Positions 16,763 through 25,381 of a stretch of DNA of 64,000 nt are shown piece by piece (position 1 is the stretch's first letter; each line of letters begins with the position of its first letter). The stretch lies in contig MKTA01000024.1 in assembly GCA_001897515.1 (NCBI GenBank), positions 124,001 through 188,000 of the forward strand. Reading direction: 5' to 3'. This stretch comes from Bacteroidetes bacterium 41-46 (GTDB taxonomy: Bacteria > Bacteroidota > Bacteroidia > Bacteroidales > UBA932). The translations under genes and the position numbers were made by a program. The notes below the pieces were generated by a model that worked only from the letters and a program-made list of their open reading frames with translations, ran no database searches and was not told the DNA's origin.

Positions 16763-17517
16763 ATCAGGCAAACCTCATACTGAATAGCCTTTCTCTGGGA
16801 TACGACAAAGATATCTACAGCAGAATATCTGCCAGTGCAAATTACGGAGAGATGGTAGCATTGGTAGGTCCTAATGGAATCGGAAAGAGCACACTTCTTA
16901 AAAGTATTGCAGCAATTCAAAGTTTCAGATCCGGGGAGATATTGATTGATGCAAAGAATATTTCGGCGATTTCACAAAAGGTACTCTCAACCCTTATATC
17001 ATTTGTCCCCTCCCAAAGCCCTAAAGCATTGAATCTATCAGTCTTTGACATGGTTTCATCCGGTTGCTTCAACAGGTCAAACTGGTTAGGTGAGGCAAAT
17101 GAAGAGGACAAAGCTCTGGTAATGGAAACTCTTGACAGAGTAGGTTTAGATGGATTTGCATTCAGGGATTCAGGAAGGCTAAGCGACGGAGAGTTCCAAA
17201 GGGCTGCAATAGCCAGGTCTCTGGTTCAGAAGAGTGGAATAATGCTGCTTGATGAACCCACAGCATTTCTTGATATAGAGAATAAACTAGTGGTAACAAG
17301 GCTTCTGGCTAAGCTTGCAAAAGAGGAGAAGAGATGCATAATATTCTCCACACATGATCTTCAGCTAGCGATAAAGCTTTGTGACAGAATATGGCTTATG
17401 GGAAGGGACCATTTTACAGAGGGCTCCCCATTGGATTTAATAGAAAACGGAGCCTTTGATTCAATGTTCAAAGACTCCGGTCTAAAATTTGACAAAACCC
17501 TTTATACCTTCATTTAG
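16759..17517 (+). CDS. ABC transporter ATP-binding protein (FecE/BtuD type)
   Basis: ATPase partner of the preceding permease, 252 residues. Walker A is GPNGIGKST (near residue 37), the Q-loop is in FVPSQSPKALN, the signature is LSDGEFQR where most ATPases have LSGGQ, Walker B is IMLLDEPTAFLDIE and the switch His is in STHDLQLA. The Asp in the second signature position is a mild deviation. ATGA overlap with the permease indicates coupling. It converges on the aminotransferase gene, sharing 4 bases. Confidence 0.92.
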   Translation: MNQANLILNSLSLGYDKDIYSRISASANYGEMVALVGPNGIGKSTLLKSIAAIQSFRSGEILIDAKNISAISQKVLSTLISFVPSQSPKALNLSVFDMVSSGCFNRSNWLGEANEEDKALVMETLDRVGLDGFAFRDSGRLSDGEFQRAAIARSLVQKSGIMLLDEPTAFLDIENKLVVTRLLAKLAKEEKRCIIFSTHDLQLAIKLCDRIWLMGRDHFTEGSPLDLIENGAFDSMFKDSGLKFDKTLYTFI

Positions 17518-18734
17518 AAAGTTGAAGGAGTCTCAGGCTTTGGTGCTGTTTCAAACATTTTAGCAATTGCTTTTGCCAGCCTCTTCACACCCTCCTCTGT
17601 TCTCTCCTCATTCATAAATGAGAAATTTATCCTCATGGTATTCTTACCGGAGCCATCACAATGGAAAGCCTCTCCAATAACAAAGGCGACATCCTCCTTA
17701 ATCGCAACATTAAATAACTCTGTAGCATCATAACCTTCAGGAAGAGTAACAAAAAGGAAGAGCCCCCCTTCAGGTGTTGTCCACCTTACACCTTCAGGCA
17801 TATATTTTTCAAAGCAAGAGATCATATGGTCTCTCTTAACTCTGTACATATCAATTGTCTTTTTAAGGTTCTTTTCAAAAAGACCCTTTTCCAGATACCT
17901 TGCTGCCACAGCCTGATCAAATACCGGTGCGCAGAGGTCGGTTGACTGTTTTGCAACCACCAGTCTGTCAATAATATTTACAGGTGCAATTATCCAACCC
18001 AAACGGAATCCGGGAAGGAAAGTCTTTGAAAATGTGCCTAAAAGAACTACCCTTTCATTATCCATTGAATACATCATTGGCATCTCCTCTCCGTCAAAAC
18101 GGAGCTCTCTGTACGGGCTATCCTCAATAACAAGCAGGTCATACTTCTTTGCAACTGCCAGAACATCCTTTCTTTGCTGTACGTTCATTGTTATGCCTGA
18201 AGGATTCTGGAAATCCGGAATTGCATAAACAAATTTAGGTTTCTTACCACTACCTATCAATGCTTTAACAACAACCTCAAGCTCTTCATCCTTTGTAATA
18301 CCTATCGGCTTTGCCTGATAAGACCAGAAAGCCTGCAACGCCCCCAGATATGATGGTAGTCCGCAAATAAGCGTATCACCCGGATCTATGAAAACTTTAG
18401 TGACAAGGTCTATTGCCTGCTGAGATGAGGTAGTTATAAGAATATTCTCTTTAGTAATATCCAATCCCTGAGCCTGATATCTTTTAGCGAGCAATTCCCT
18501 TAGTTTACCATTACCTTCTGTTGGCCCGTACTGAAGCGCAGAGGTACTCTCCTGTTCAAGGACCTCCTGCATAATTACCTTAAGGTCCTCTACCGGAAAA
18601 GTAGCAGGATTTGGGAACCCGCCGGCGAATGATATCACTTCCGGTCTGTTTGCAACACTTAAAAGGTCTCTGATTGCAGACCTTCTCATGCTTTTAGCGT
18701 TGGCAGATAGAATGTTTTGAATGTTCATAGCCAT
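17514..18734 (-). CDS. PLP-dependent class I/II aminotransferase (LysN/2-aminoadipate-like)
   Basis: Fold-type I aminotransferase, 406 residues. FAGGFPNPATFP near the N-terminus, LQYGPTEGNGKLRELLA, the Asn of PDFQNPSG, and the PLP lysine in GTFSKTFLPGFRLGW place it with 2-aminoadipate/aromatic/branched-chain aminotransferases related to the catalytic half of MocR regulators. No DNA-binding domain is present. The amino-acid substrate cannot be fixed from sequence. A good promoter (18753-18783) lies upstream and the gene appears monocistronic. Confidence 0.88.
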   Translation of the reverse strand: MAMNIQNILSANAKSMRRSAIRDLLSVANRPEVISFAGGFPNPATFPVEDLKVIMQEVLEQESTSALQYGPTEGNGKLRELLAKRYQAQGLDITKENILITTSSQQAIDLVTKVFIDPGDTLICGLPSYLGALQAFWSYQAKPIGITKDEELEVVVKALIGSGKKPKFVYAIPDFQNPSGITMNVQQRKDVLAVAKKYDLLVIEDSPYRELRFDGEEMPMMYSMDNERVVLLGTFSKTFLPGFRLGWIIAPVNIIDRLVVAKQSTDLCAPVFDQAVAARYLEKGLFEKNLKKTIDMYRVKRDHMISCFEKYMPEGVRWTTPEGGLFLFVTLPEGYDATELFNVAIKEDVAFVIGEAFHCDGSGKNTMRINFSFMNEERTEEGVKRLAKAIAKMFETAPKPETPSTF

Positions 18735-18752
18735 TTTTTAGTTAGTTTTTTA

Positions 18753-18783
18753 CAAAATTAAAGAATTGTAACTAAAATTCAAA
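18753..18783 (-). promoter_or_regulatory. Promoter of the aminotransferase gene
   Basis: On the minus strand TTTG (18780-18783), a 19-base spacer and TAATTTTG (18753-18760) match the Bacteroidetes consensus at the usual spacing. The -7 box is 19 bases before the ATG. Confidence 0.75.
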
Positions 18784-18870
18784 CTTTAATTTACTTTTTT
18801 AATTATTATGCTTACATTTTATAACAGGACGTTATATAAAAGGGCAAACCGCAGATTCCCCTTTTTTTCA

Positions 18871-18878
18871 TATTTTTG
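18871..18878 (+). promoter_or_regulatory. Possible -7 box of queD
   Basis: TATTTTTG, 10 bases before the chosen ATG at 18889. There is no clear -33 partner. If used, it rules out the longer reading frame that begins at 18808. Confidence 0.35.
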
Positions 18879-18888
18879 CAAAAAAAGA

Positions 18889-19329
18889 ATGTCAACAATA
18901 CGAATCACAAAGGAGTTCCGTTTTGAGGGGGCGCACGCCCTTCAGGATTATGACGGAAAGTGCAGACATATACATGGCCATTCATACAGACTTTTTGTCA
19001 CCCTCAAGGGCAGCCCTCTTCAGGAGAAGGGAAGTCCTAAAAATGGTATGGTAGTGGACTTTGGAGATCTAAAGAGGATTGTAAACAGATTTATTGTGGA
19101 CCCTTTTGACCATGCGTTGCTCTTGAGAGGGGATGCACCCCTTAAGGAGGAGATTTCGTCTGCATATCAAAATGTCATTGTACTTGATTTTCAACCAACA
19201 TGTGAAAATCTGGCTATATATTTTGCCGGACTGTTAAGGGAAAATCTACCTCCACAGACTGAACTACACAGCATCAGACTATATGAGACTCCAACGTCAT
19301 ATGTTGAGTGGCTGGCGTCAGAAAACTGA
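18889..19329 (+). CDS. queD: 6-carboxytetrahydropterin synthase (QueD)
   Basis: Zinc enzyme of the 6-pyruvoyltetrahydropterin synthase family, making 6-carboxytetrahydropterin for queuosine/7-deazaguanine synthesis. 146 residues from the ATG at 18889. Zn ligands His16, His29 and His31 (GAHAL and HIHGH) and catalytic Cys25 (GKCRH) are present, as is MVVDFGDLK. Extra N-terminal residues of the longer frame are AT-rich and not family-like. Other queuosine genes are not in the window. The product ends 5 bases before polA. Confidence 0.92.
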   Translation: MSTIRITKEFRFEGAHALQDYDGKCRHIHGHSYRLFVTLKGSPLQEKGSPKNGMVVDFGDLKRIVNRFIVDPFDHALLLRGDAPLKEEISSAYQNVIVLDFQPTCENLAIYFAGLLRENLPPQTELHSIRLYETPTSYVEWLASEN

Positions 19330-19334
19330 TTATT

Positions 19335-21986
19335 ATGAAAAAGCTATACCTTATTGATGGGCATGCGCTCATATTCCGCTCATATTACGCATTTTTAAGA
19401 AGGCCCATGATAAACTCAAAGGGTGAGGACACATCCATACTCTTTGGCTTTACAAAGACCCTGACAGATCTTATTATACGGGAGAGGCCCACCCACCTGG
19501 CTGTAGCTTTTGATCCACCTGCAAAAACATTCAGACACGACCTTTATCCAGAATATAAAGCAAACAGAGCAGAGACACCCGAGCTGATTAAAAGTGCTCT
19601 TAATCCACTTATTGAATTGGTAGAATCAATGTCCATCCCGGTAATAATGAAGCCAGGCTACGAAGCTGACGATGTTATAGGGACAATTGCAAAAAGGGCA
19701 GAAAAAGAGGGTTTTACTGTATTTATGCTCACTCCCGACAAGGACTACGGCCAACTGGTCTCAAAACAGATATTTCAGTGCAAACCGGGAAAAAACGGAG
19801 GAGATAATATTATTATCGGCCCGGATGAGATTAAGGCGGAGTATGGAATAGACAATCCGGAAAAGATAATAGACATCCTTGCAATTTGGGGAGATGCATC
19901 AGACAACGTCCCCGGTGTCAGAGGTGTTGGCGAAGTTGGCTCAAAAAAGCTGATAAACAAATATGGCAGTTTGGAGGGGATATACAATAACCTTAGTGAG
20001 CTTCCTTTAAAGCAACAGGAGGCCTTCAAAGAGGCAGAATCCCATATTGCATTGAGCAAGAAACTTGTGACAATTGAGACTGAAGTGGAAATTGATTACA
20101 GTGAAGAGGAGCTTGTTTTGGGAACTCCACACTTTTCCGCATTAAAAGGTCTATTTGGCAAATACGAGTTTCCATCACTCTCAAGACAAATTCCTCAACT
20201 GGAAGAGATATTTACTACAGAGAGTAGAATTTCAGATATTGAGACAAGAGAGGTTGAGAAGTACAAGGCAGACAGTGGAGTGTCATACAAAGAGGAGCTG
20301 CCGGAAAAGATAATAAAAGAGGCATTTGAGAGGGGCTCCGTAGGGGTTATTATGAAAGGAGAGACTCTCTATATCTCGGTTTCCGGCATGGTTGCACCCA
20401 TAGATAAAAATGACAGAAGCAAGATAAAACTTCTGATGGAGAGTGCATTTATTGACAAATGTGGCTATGATATTAAGTTACTGATAAACGAACTGGCCGC
20501 TGACAATATTAAAACAGAGGGTAAACTATGGGACTCAGAGCTTATGCACTACCTGCTAATGCCGGAGAGATCTCATAAATTTGAAATTCTGGCTCAGGCA
20601 TATCTGGGAATTGATATGGAGGAGAGCAGGGAGATGGTTCAGGCAGACCTTTTCTCAGCAATAGAAAACAGAGATAGCGGAGAGGATCAAAAAAGGGCAA
20701 TGGCTGAAGCATCACTTTCTATTCAGCTTGCGCACAGACTGAGAGAGGAGCTGAAGAGAGGGGATTTAACCCGGCTGTATGATGAGATAGAGATGCCTCT
20801 TATATATGTTCTGGCCTCTATGGAGCAACAGGGAGTCAGGTTGGACACATCTATGCTTAAAGATTACGGAGCGACTTTAACCTCTGAACTTGAAAGTATT
20901 GAAAGCGGTATAAGGGAGATGGCTGAGGAACCCGCTCTTAATGTCTCATCTCCGAAACAACTCTCTGCAGTACTTTATGACAAAATGAATCTTGGCATTA
21001 AGGGGAAAAACAGCCGCTCAACAGATGAGGAGACCCTTACAGAGATTCTTGATAAACACCCTATTATTCCGGCAATATTGGAATTCCGGAACATTAAAAA
21101 ATTACTTTCCACATACATAGAGCCCCTGCCCTCACTTGTATCTGCTGAGACCGGAAAACTTCACACTACTTACAACCAGGCACTGACATCAACAGGAAGG
21201 CTAAGCTCAGTAAGGCCAAACCTTCAGAATATTCCTATAAGGACAGAGCGGGGAAGAGAGATAAGAAAGGCGTTTATCCCGTCCCGTAAGGATGGGCTGA
21301 TCCTGTCAGCCGACTACTCCCAGATAGAGCTGAGGCTTATGGCGCACATGAGTCAGGACCCAGATTTCATTGAGGCCTTCAGGAAGGGCGAAGATATCCA
21401 CTCGGCCACTGCTTCAAAAATATTCGGTGTCCCTGTGAATAAGCTCTCAAAAGAGCAGAGGGGAAGGGCAAAGACCGCAAACTTTGGAATAATTTACGGA
21501 ATCTCTTCATTTGGTCTCTCACAGAGACTTAACATCCCCAGAGCCGAGTCCAGACAGCTGATTGAGGACTACTTCAGGAGCTACCCAAAAGTTAAGGAGT
21601 TTATGAACGAAATGACAGAGAGAGCCAAAAGAGATGGATATGTCAGCACCCTTTACGGAAGAAAAAGATATCTTCCGGATATTAGTTCAAAAAACCCTGT
21701 TGTCAGGGGGCTTGCAGAGCGGAACGCAGTTAATGCACCTATCCAGGGAAGTGCAGCAGACATTATAAAAGTTGCAATGGTAAGGCTGCATGACAGGCTT
21801 GCAAAAGAGGGGTTTGAAAGCAGCATGGTACTTCAGGTACACGATGAACTTGTCTTTGACGTAGTTCCGGGAGAGGAGAAGAGACTTGCGGAGGTTGTAA
21901 AACAGGAGATGGAGAGGGTAACAGAGCTCTCAGTTCCACTAATTGTTGAGTGTCAATATGGAGAAAACTGGCTTGAAGCGCACTGA
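19335..21986 (+). CDS. polA: DNA polymerase I with degenerate proofreading domain
   Basis: Repair and lagging-strand polymerase, 883 residues from the ATG at 19335. Residues 1-290 form the 5'-3' exonuclease (LIDGHALIFRSYYA, AFDPPAKTFRH, DKDYGQLV, GDASDNVPGVRGVG). The polymerase domain (about 490-883) has motif A LSADYSQIELRLMAH, motif B RGRAKTANFGIIYGIS and motif C LQVHDELVFDV. The region between should be the 3'-5' exonuclease, but its Asp-x-Glu motif is missing (SVGVIMKGETLYIS instead) and later exo motifs are also altered (CGYDIKLLINEL). Proofreading is therefore probably lost. It overlaps the sigma-factor gene by 29 bases. Confidence 0.97.
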   Translation: MKKLYLIDGHALIFRSYYAFLRRPMINSKGEDTSILFGFTKTLTDLIIRERPTHLAVAFDPPAKTFRHDLYPEYKANRAETPELIKSALNPLIELVESMSIPVIMKPGYEADDVIGTIAKRAEKEGFTVFMLTPDKDYGQLVSKQIFQCKPGKNGGDNIIIGPDEIKAEYGIDNPEKIIDILAIWGDASDNVPGVRGVGEVGSKKLINKYGSLEGIYNNLSELPLKQQEAFKEAESHIALSKKLVTIETEVEIDYSEEELVLGTPHFSALKGLFGKYEFPSLSRQIPQLEEIFTTESRISDIETREVEKYKADSGVSYKEELPEKIIKEAFERGSVGVIMKGETLYISVSGMVAPIDKNDRSKIKLLMESAFIDKCGYDIKLLINELAADNIKTEGKLWDSELMHYLLMPERSHKFEILAQAYLGIDMEESREMVQADLFSAIENRDSGEDQKRAMAEASLSIQLAHRLREELKRGDLTRLYDEIEMPLIYVLASMEQQGVRLDTSMLKDYGATLTSELESIESGIREMAEEPALNVSSPKQLSAVLYDKMNLGIKGKNSRSTDEETLTEILDKHPIIPAILEFRNIKKLLSTYIEPLPSLVSAETGKLHTTYNQALTSTGRLSSVRPNLQNIPIRTERGREIRKAFIPSRKDGLILSADYSQIELRLMAHMSQDPDFIEAFRKGEDIHSATASKIFGVPVNKLSKEQRGRAKTANFGIIYGISSFGLSQRLNIPRAESRQLIEDYFRSYPKVKEFMNEMTERAKRDGYVSTLYGRKRYLPDISSKNPVVRGLAERNAVNAPIQGSAADIIKVAMVRLHDRLAKEGFESSMVLQVHDELVFDVVPGEEKRLAEVVKQEMERVTELSVPLIVECQYGENWLEAH

Positions 21987-22554
21987 GGATGAATCGGATA
22001 AAAATCTGGCAAAACTCAGCCTTGAGGGGAGTGAGGAGGCCTCCCGTGAGCTTGTCAGGAGATATGCCGAACGAATAAAAGCTCACATCCAGACACTCGT
22101 TCCCGATCACAGGGACGCAGAGGATATTTCACAGGAGGTATTTGCCAAGGCGTTTCAGATGCTTAACAGTTATGATTCAAATTACGCCTTCTCAACCTGG
22201 ATTTACACAATTGCAAGAAACAGCAGCATAGACTTCGTAAGAAGAAAAAGGGTTGCGACAAAATCAATTGATAGCTTAAGTGCAACAGAGGAGAGCTCAG
22301 GATCGGAGCAGTGGGTGCCCAGTCCGGAAGAGCATCTGATATTTGAACAGGAGATTGAGAAAATTCGCTCAGCAATCAATAGCCTTCCGGAGAAATACCG
22401 GGATGTGGCAGAGATGAGATTCATACATGAATACGCTTATGAGGAGATGGCAAGAGAGCTGGGGGTATCACTTGGAACTATAAAAACAAGAGTAAGACGA
22501 GCAAAAGAGAGACTGAAAAATGATGGAAAACTTAATATACAATTACTTCCCTGA
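21958..22554 (+). CDS. ECF-type RNA polymerase sigma factor
   Basis: Sigma-70 family group 4 factor, 198 residues from the ATG at 21958. Region 2 is residues 40-105 (HRDAEDISQEVFAKAF, then FSTWIYTIARNSSIDFVRRKR). Region 4 is about 140-190 (LPEKYRDVAEMRFIH, YEEMARELGVSLGTIKTRVRRAK). A serine-rich linker joins them. Its start lies inside polA and its end overlaps rsmG by 35 bases. No anti-sigma factor gene is adjacent, which is unlike many ECF loci, so control may be by transcription with polA. Confidence 0.93.
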   Translation: MEKTGLKRTEDESDKNLAKLSLEGSEEASRELVRRYAERIKAHIQTLVPDHRDAEDISQEVFAKAFQMLNSYDSNYAFSTWIYTIARNSSIDFVRRKRVATKSIDSLSATEESSGSEQWVPSPEEHLIFEQEIEKIRSAINSLPEKYRDVAEMRFIHEYAYEEMARELGVSLGTIKTRVRRAKERLKNDGKLNIQLLP

Positions 22555-23167
22555 ATTAACAACGAAACAGAGGGTTCAGATTGAAGCACTACTCCCTCTC
22601 TATACGGAGTGGAACTCAAAAATTAATGTGGTTTCAAGAAAGGATATTGGCAACCTTTATCTCCACCATGTGCTTCATTCACTTGCCATTGCTAAGACGC
22701 TTTCCCCCTTTCCGGGAGCCAGAGTGCTTGATGTCGGCACCGGTGGCGGTTTTCCGGGAATTCCTCTTGCAATTCTCTATCCGGATGCGAACTTTACCCT
22801 GTGCGACTCAATTGGTAAAAAAACTCTAGTTGCCAGCAGTGTTGCCAATGAGATTGGTCTTAATAATGTCTCTGTACTTAATAAGAGAGCGGAGCATGCC
22901 GGTGGTGGCTATGATTTTATTGTCTCCAGAGCTGTGACAGAATTAAAGAGCTTTCTGCCATGGATTTGGGATCAAATCACCCCAGGCAGGGAGAAGGGCG
23001 TTGCCTCTGGGGTTTACTATCTTAAAGGTGGAGATTTAGGCCGAGAGTTGAGTGAGGCTGCAGAGAAAATGAAAATCCCTCCGGCAAATTTTATAGAATT
23101 TAAAATATCTGAATGGTTTAAAGAGCCTTTTTTTGAGGAAAAAAGGGTAATATTCATAAAACGGTAA
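22520..23167 (+). CDS. rsmG: 16S rRNA (guanine527-N7)-methyltransferase
   Basis: SAM-dependent enzyme methylating G527 of 16S rRNA. 215 residues. SAM motif [16 protein letters not shown] near residue 70, [12 protein letters not shown] near the N-terminus and [13 protein letters not shown] in the C-terminal half are RsmG hallmarks. Start is either of two adjacent ATGs (22520 or 22523). It overlaps the sigma-factor gene by 35 bases. Confidence 0.95.
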   Translation: MMENLIYNYFPELTTKQRVQIEALLPLYTEWNSKINVVSRKDIGNLYLHHVLHSLAIAKTLSPFPGARVLDVGTGGGFPGIPLAILYPDANFTLCDSIGKKTLVASSVANEIGLNNVSVLNKRAEHAGGGYDFIVSRAVTELKSFLPWIWDQITPGREKGVASGVYYLKGGDLGRELSEAAEKMKIPPANFIEFKISEWFKEPFFEEKRVIFIKR

Positions 23168-23175
23168 AACAAATA

Positions 23176-23206
23176 TTTGCGTTTACAAACATTTTATTTA
23201 TCTTTG
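23176..23206 (+). promoter_or_regulatory. Promoter of rpmH
   Basis: TTTG (23176-23179), 19-base spacer and TATCTTTG (23199-23206): a full Bacteroidetes consensus promoter, 38 bases before the rpmH ATG. Confidence 0.85.
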
Positions 23207-23244
23207 CACTCCCTTTTGCGAATATAATAATAGTAGAATATAAT

Positions 23245-23397
23245 ATGAAACGCACTTTCCAACCATCTCAACGCAAGCGCCGCAACAAGCACGGCTTTCG
23301 CGAGCGCATGTCTACACCAAACGGCCGTCGGGTTCTTGCTGCACGCCGTCGTCGCGGACGCAAAAAACTGACAGTGTCATCTGAAGATCGTTTCTAA
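23245..23397 (+). CDS. rpmH: 50S ribosomal protein L34
   Basis: Basic 50-residue ribosomal protein. The start [20 protein letters not shown] and the [19 protein letters not shown] segment are diagnostic. The extra VSSEDRF tail is typical of Bacteroidetes. It has its own promoter and terminator. Codon choice differs sharply from the neighbours (CGC/CGT arginines instead of AGA/AGG), as expected for a highly expressed gene. rnpA does not follow it. Confidence 0.98.
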   Translation: MKRTFQPSQRKRRNKHGFRERMSTPNGRRVLAARRRRGRKKLTVSSEDRF

Positions 23398-23425
23398 TCC
23401 GGAGGAGGCATTCAATAGAATTACA

Positions 23426-23450
23426 AAAAGAGGCTAAAGGCCTCTTTTTT
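23426..23450 (+). terminator. Intrinsic terminator of rpmH
   Basis: Nine-base stem AAAAGAGGC/GCCTCTTTT (23426-23434 with 23440-23448), 5-base loop and a T run. Confidence 0.88.
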
Positions 23451-23452
23451 GT

Positions 23453-23460
23453 TATATTTG
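23453..23460 (+). promoter_or_regulatory. Possible -7 box of mqnE
   Basis: TATATTTG directly after the rpmH terminator and 22 bases before the mqnE ATG. The -33 region is occupied by the terminator stem and shows no TTTG. Confidence 0.4.
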
Positions 23461-23482
23461 CCCTTCATTAATTAAAGAGACA

Positions 23483-24538
23483 ATGGCTGTAAGAGTTGGA
23501 TTTGATGAGGCCCTTATGCTGTATGACAGTCTGGATATGAATAAACTCTCCAGACTAGCAACAGAGATCAGAGAGAAGATAAACGGCAACAAAGTTTACT
23601 ACAACAAAAATTTTCATCTTGAACCCAGCAATGTATGCATCCACAGATGTACCTTCTGCTCATACAGAAGAGAGAGCGATCAGGAGGCGGGTTCCTGGTC
23701 TATGGATATTGAACAGGTAAGAGAATATTGCCGTAAGAAGTATAAAAATGGGGAGACAGAGGTTCATATTGTCGGAAGTGTTCATCCTGACAGAGATTTG
23801 AGTTACTACCTTAAAGTGGTTGAAGCTGTGAGGGAGGAACTTCCGGATACTGTGGCAATTAAAGCATACACAGCTGTAGAGATAGATGACATGACAAAAT
23901 CTTCCGGTCTCTCTCCAAAAGAGGTTCTCAAAGAACTAAAAGCCAGAGGCGTGATGCTGCTGCCCGGTGGTGGTGCCGAGATTTTCAACCCGTCGGTAAG
24001 AGACAAAATCTGTCCGGATAAGACAGATAGCGACAGATGGCTTGAGATACACAAAGAGGCGCACAAACTTGGGATGAGAACAAATTGCACGATGCTATTT
24101 GGACATATAGAGAGCAGGGAGCATAGAATTGAACATCTTATGGCTCTCAGAGAGCTGCAAGATGAGACCGGGGGATTTGATGCATTTATCCCCCTCCTGT
24201 TCAAACCCGCAAACAATCCACTCTCACATCTTGGAGAGGTTAGCATAATTGAAGTTCTGAAAACATTTGCAATTTCAAGGATAGTTCTTGACAACATCCC
24301 CCACATTAAGTCCTACTGGCCTATGCTAGGCAAAGAGTTATGCCAGATGGCCCTCCTGTACGGTGCCGATGATATGGACGGCACAATAAACGACTCAACC
24401 AAAATATACAGTATGGCAGGCTCCAGGGAACAAAATCCTCAAATGACAACTTCAGACCTTGAGAGGCTTGCAGCCGAAGCCGGTTTCATGGCCGTTGAGA
24501 GAGACAGCTTCTACAACATTATCCCAAAAAAATCATAA
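23483..24538 (+). CDS. mqnE: Aminofutalosine synthase (MqnE)
   Basis: Radical SAM enzyme that joins 3-[(1-carboxyvinyl)oxy]benzoate to SAM, giving 6-amino-6-deoxyfutalosine in the futalosine route to menaquinone. 351 residues. The cluster motif CIHRCTFC (Cys-x3-Cys-x2-Cys) is near residue 52, preceded by NFHLEPSNV. EVHIVGSVHPD, LKARGVMLLPGGGAEIFNP and DAFIPLLFKPANNPL are typical of the MqnE/MqnC/CofH group; the first two favour MqnE. Other mqn genes are not adjacent, but the amidohydrolase at 1609-2805 could act on its product. Begins a rightward group with the PASTA protein and rluD. Confidence 0.92.
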   Translation: MAVRVGFDEALMLYDSLDMNKLSRLATEIREKINGNKVYYNKNFHLEPSNVCIHRCTFCSYRRESDQEAGSWSMDIEQVREYCRKKYKNGETEVHIVGSVHPDRDLSYYLKVVEAVREELPDTVAIKAYTAVEIDDMTKSSGLSPKEVLKELKARGVMLLPGGGAEIFNPSVRDKICPDKTDSDRWLEIHKEAHKLGMRTNCTMLFGHIESREHRIEHLMALRELQDETGGFDAFIPLLFKPANNPLSHLGEVSIIEVLKTFAISRIVLDNIPHIKSYWPMLGKELCQMALLYGADDMDGTINDSTKIYSMAGSREQNPQMTTSDLERLAAEAGFMAVERDSFYNIIPKKS

Positions 24539-24561
24539 TTTTGCCAAATAAACCTCAAACC

Positions 24562-25380
24562 ATGAAAAATAAAGGAGCAGAGAGACCCTGGTACAAAGGG
24601 TGGTTTATGATTGAAGTCTATAAGGTGGCAGCAGTTCTGGCGGCCTTATTGGTTATTGTAATAATATTTCTTAATCTTGTCACAAGGCATAACAGAGAGC
24701 TGGAGGTTCCAGACTTTACAAGAATGTCAATGACAGAGGCAACAGAAATTGCCAATAAGAGCAACCTGAGACTTGAGGTTACAGATTCTGTATTCCTTCC
24801 AAGAATGGGAAGAGGGGAAATATTCCGCCAAAACCCTCCGGCAGGAAACAAAGTAAAGAAGAACAGAAGAATTCTTTTAACTATAAACTCTTTACAACCC
24901 AAAAAGGTGGCCATGCCATCTGTTACAGGTTTTTCAATGAGACAGGCCAAGGCAGAGCTGTCGGCAAGGCAGCTAAGGGTAGGGAGGCTTATATATATAA
25001 GTGACATGGCCACTAACAATGTTCTTGGACAAAGATTCAACGGAAGGCAAATTGAGCCGGGCACAATGATAGAGACGGAGAGCGAAATTGACCTTGAAGT
25101 TGGAATCAGCAGCGATGAGGAGAGGACGTTTGTCCCCGATGTAACTGCGCTTCCACTTGCTACCGCAAAAGATATACTTCTTGATAACTCACTGAATGTT
25201 TCCAGAATAAGATACGACAACTCAGTTAAAAGCTACTCAGACTCAATTTCCGGCTTTGTAATCAAGCAGGAGCCGGAACCGTCGCAGACACAGCCTAAAT
25301 CACTTGGTTCTGCAGTCCAGCTAACAATCACTGTTGACAAAAACCTGATTGACAGTTTAAAGAACAGAAAAACAAAATAG
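24562..25380 (+). CDS. PASTA-domain membrane protein
   Basis: 272 residues from the ATG at 24562; an in-frame TTG at 24541 gives a less likely longer form. One membrane segment (about 20-41, VAAVLAALLVIVIIFLNLV) is followed by three PASTA repeats in the periplasm: from VPDFTRMSMTEATEIA, from MPSVTGFSMRQAKAEL and from VPDVTALPLATAKDIL. PASTA domains bind peptidoglycan fragments in Firmicutes kinases; here no kinase domain is attached, so a role in wall sensing or division is only inferred. Followed by rluD after one base. Confidence 0.88.
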   Translation: MKNKGAERPWYKGWFMIEVYKVAAVLAALLVIVIIFLNLVTRHNRELEVPDFTRMSMTEATEIANKSNLRLEVTDSVFLPRMGRGEIFRQNPPAGNKVKKNRRILLTINSLQPKKVAMPSVTGFSMRQAKAELSARQLRVGRLIYISDMATNNVLGQRFNGRQIEPGTMIETESEIDLEVGISSDEERTFVPDVTALPLATAKDILLDNSLNVSRIRYDNSVKSYSDSISGFVIKQEPEPSQTQPKSLGSAVQLTITVDKNLIDSLKNRKTK

Positions 25381-25381
25381 C

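Noticed and set aside
24618-25220. Open frame of 200 codons antisense to the PASTA gene
   Set aside because: Low-complexity Ser/Leu-rich translation with no recognisable motif; the opposite strand encodes clear PASTA repeats.
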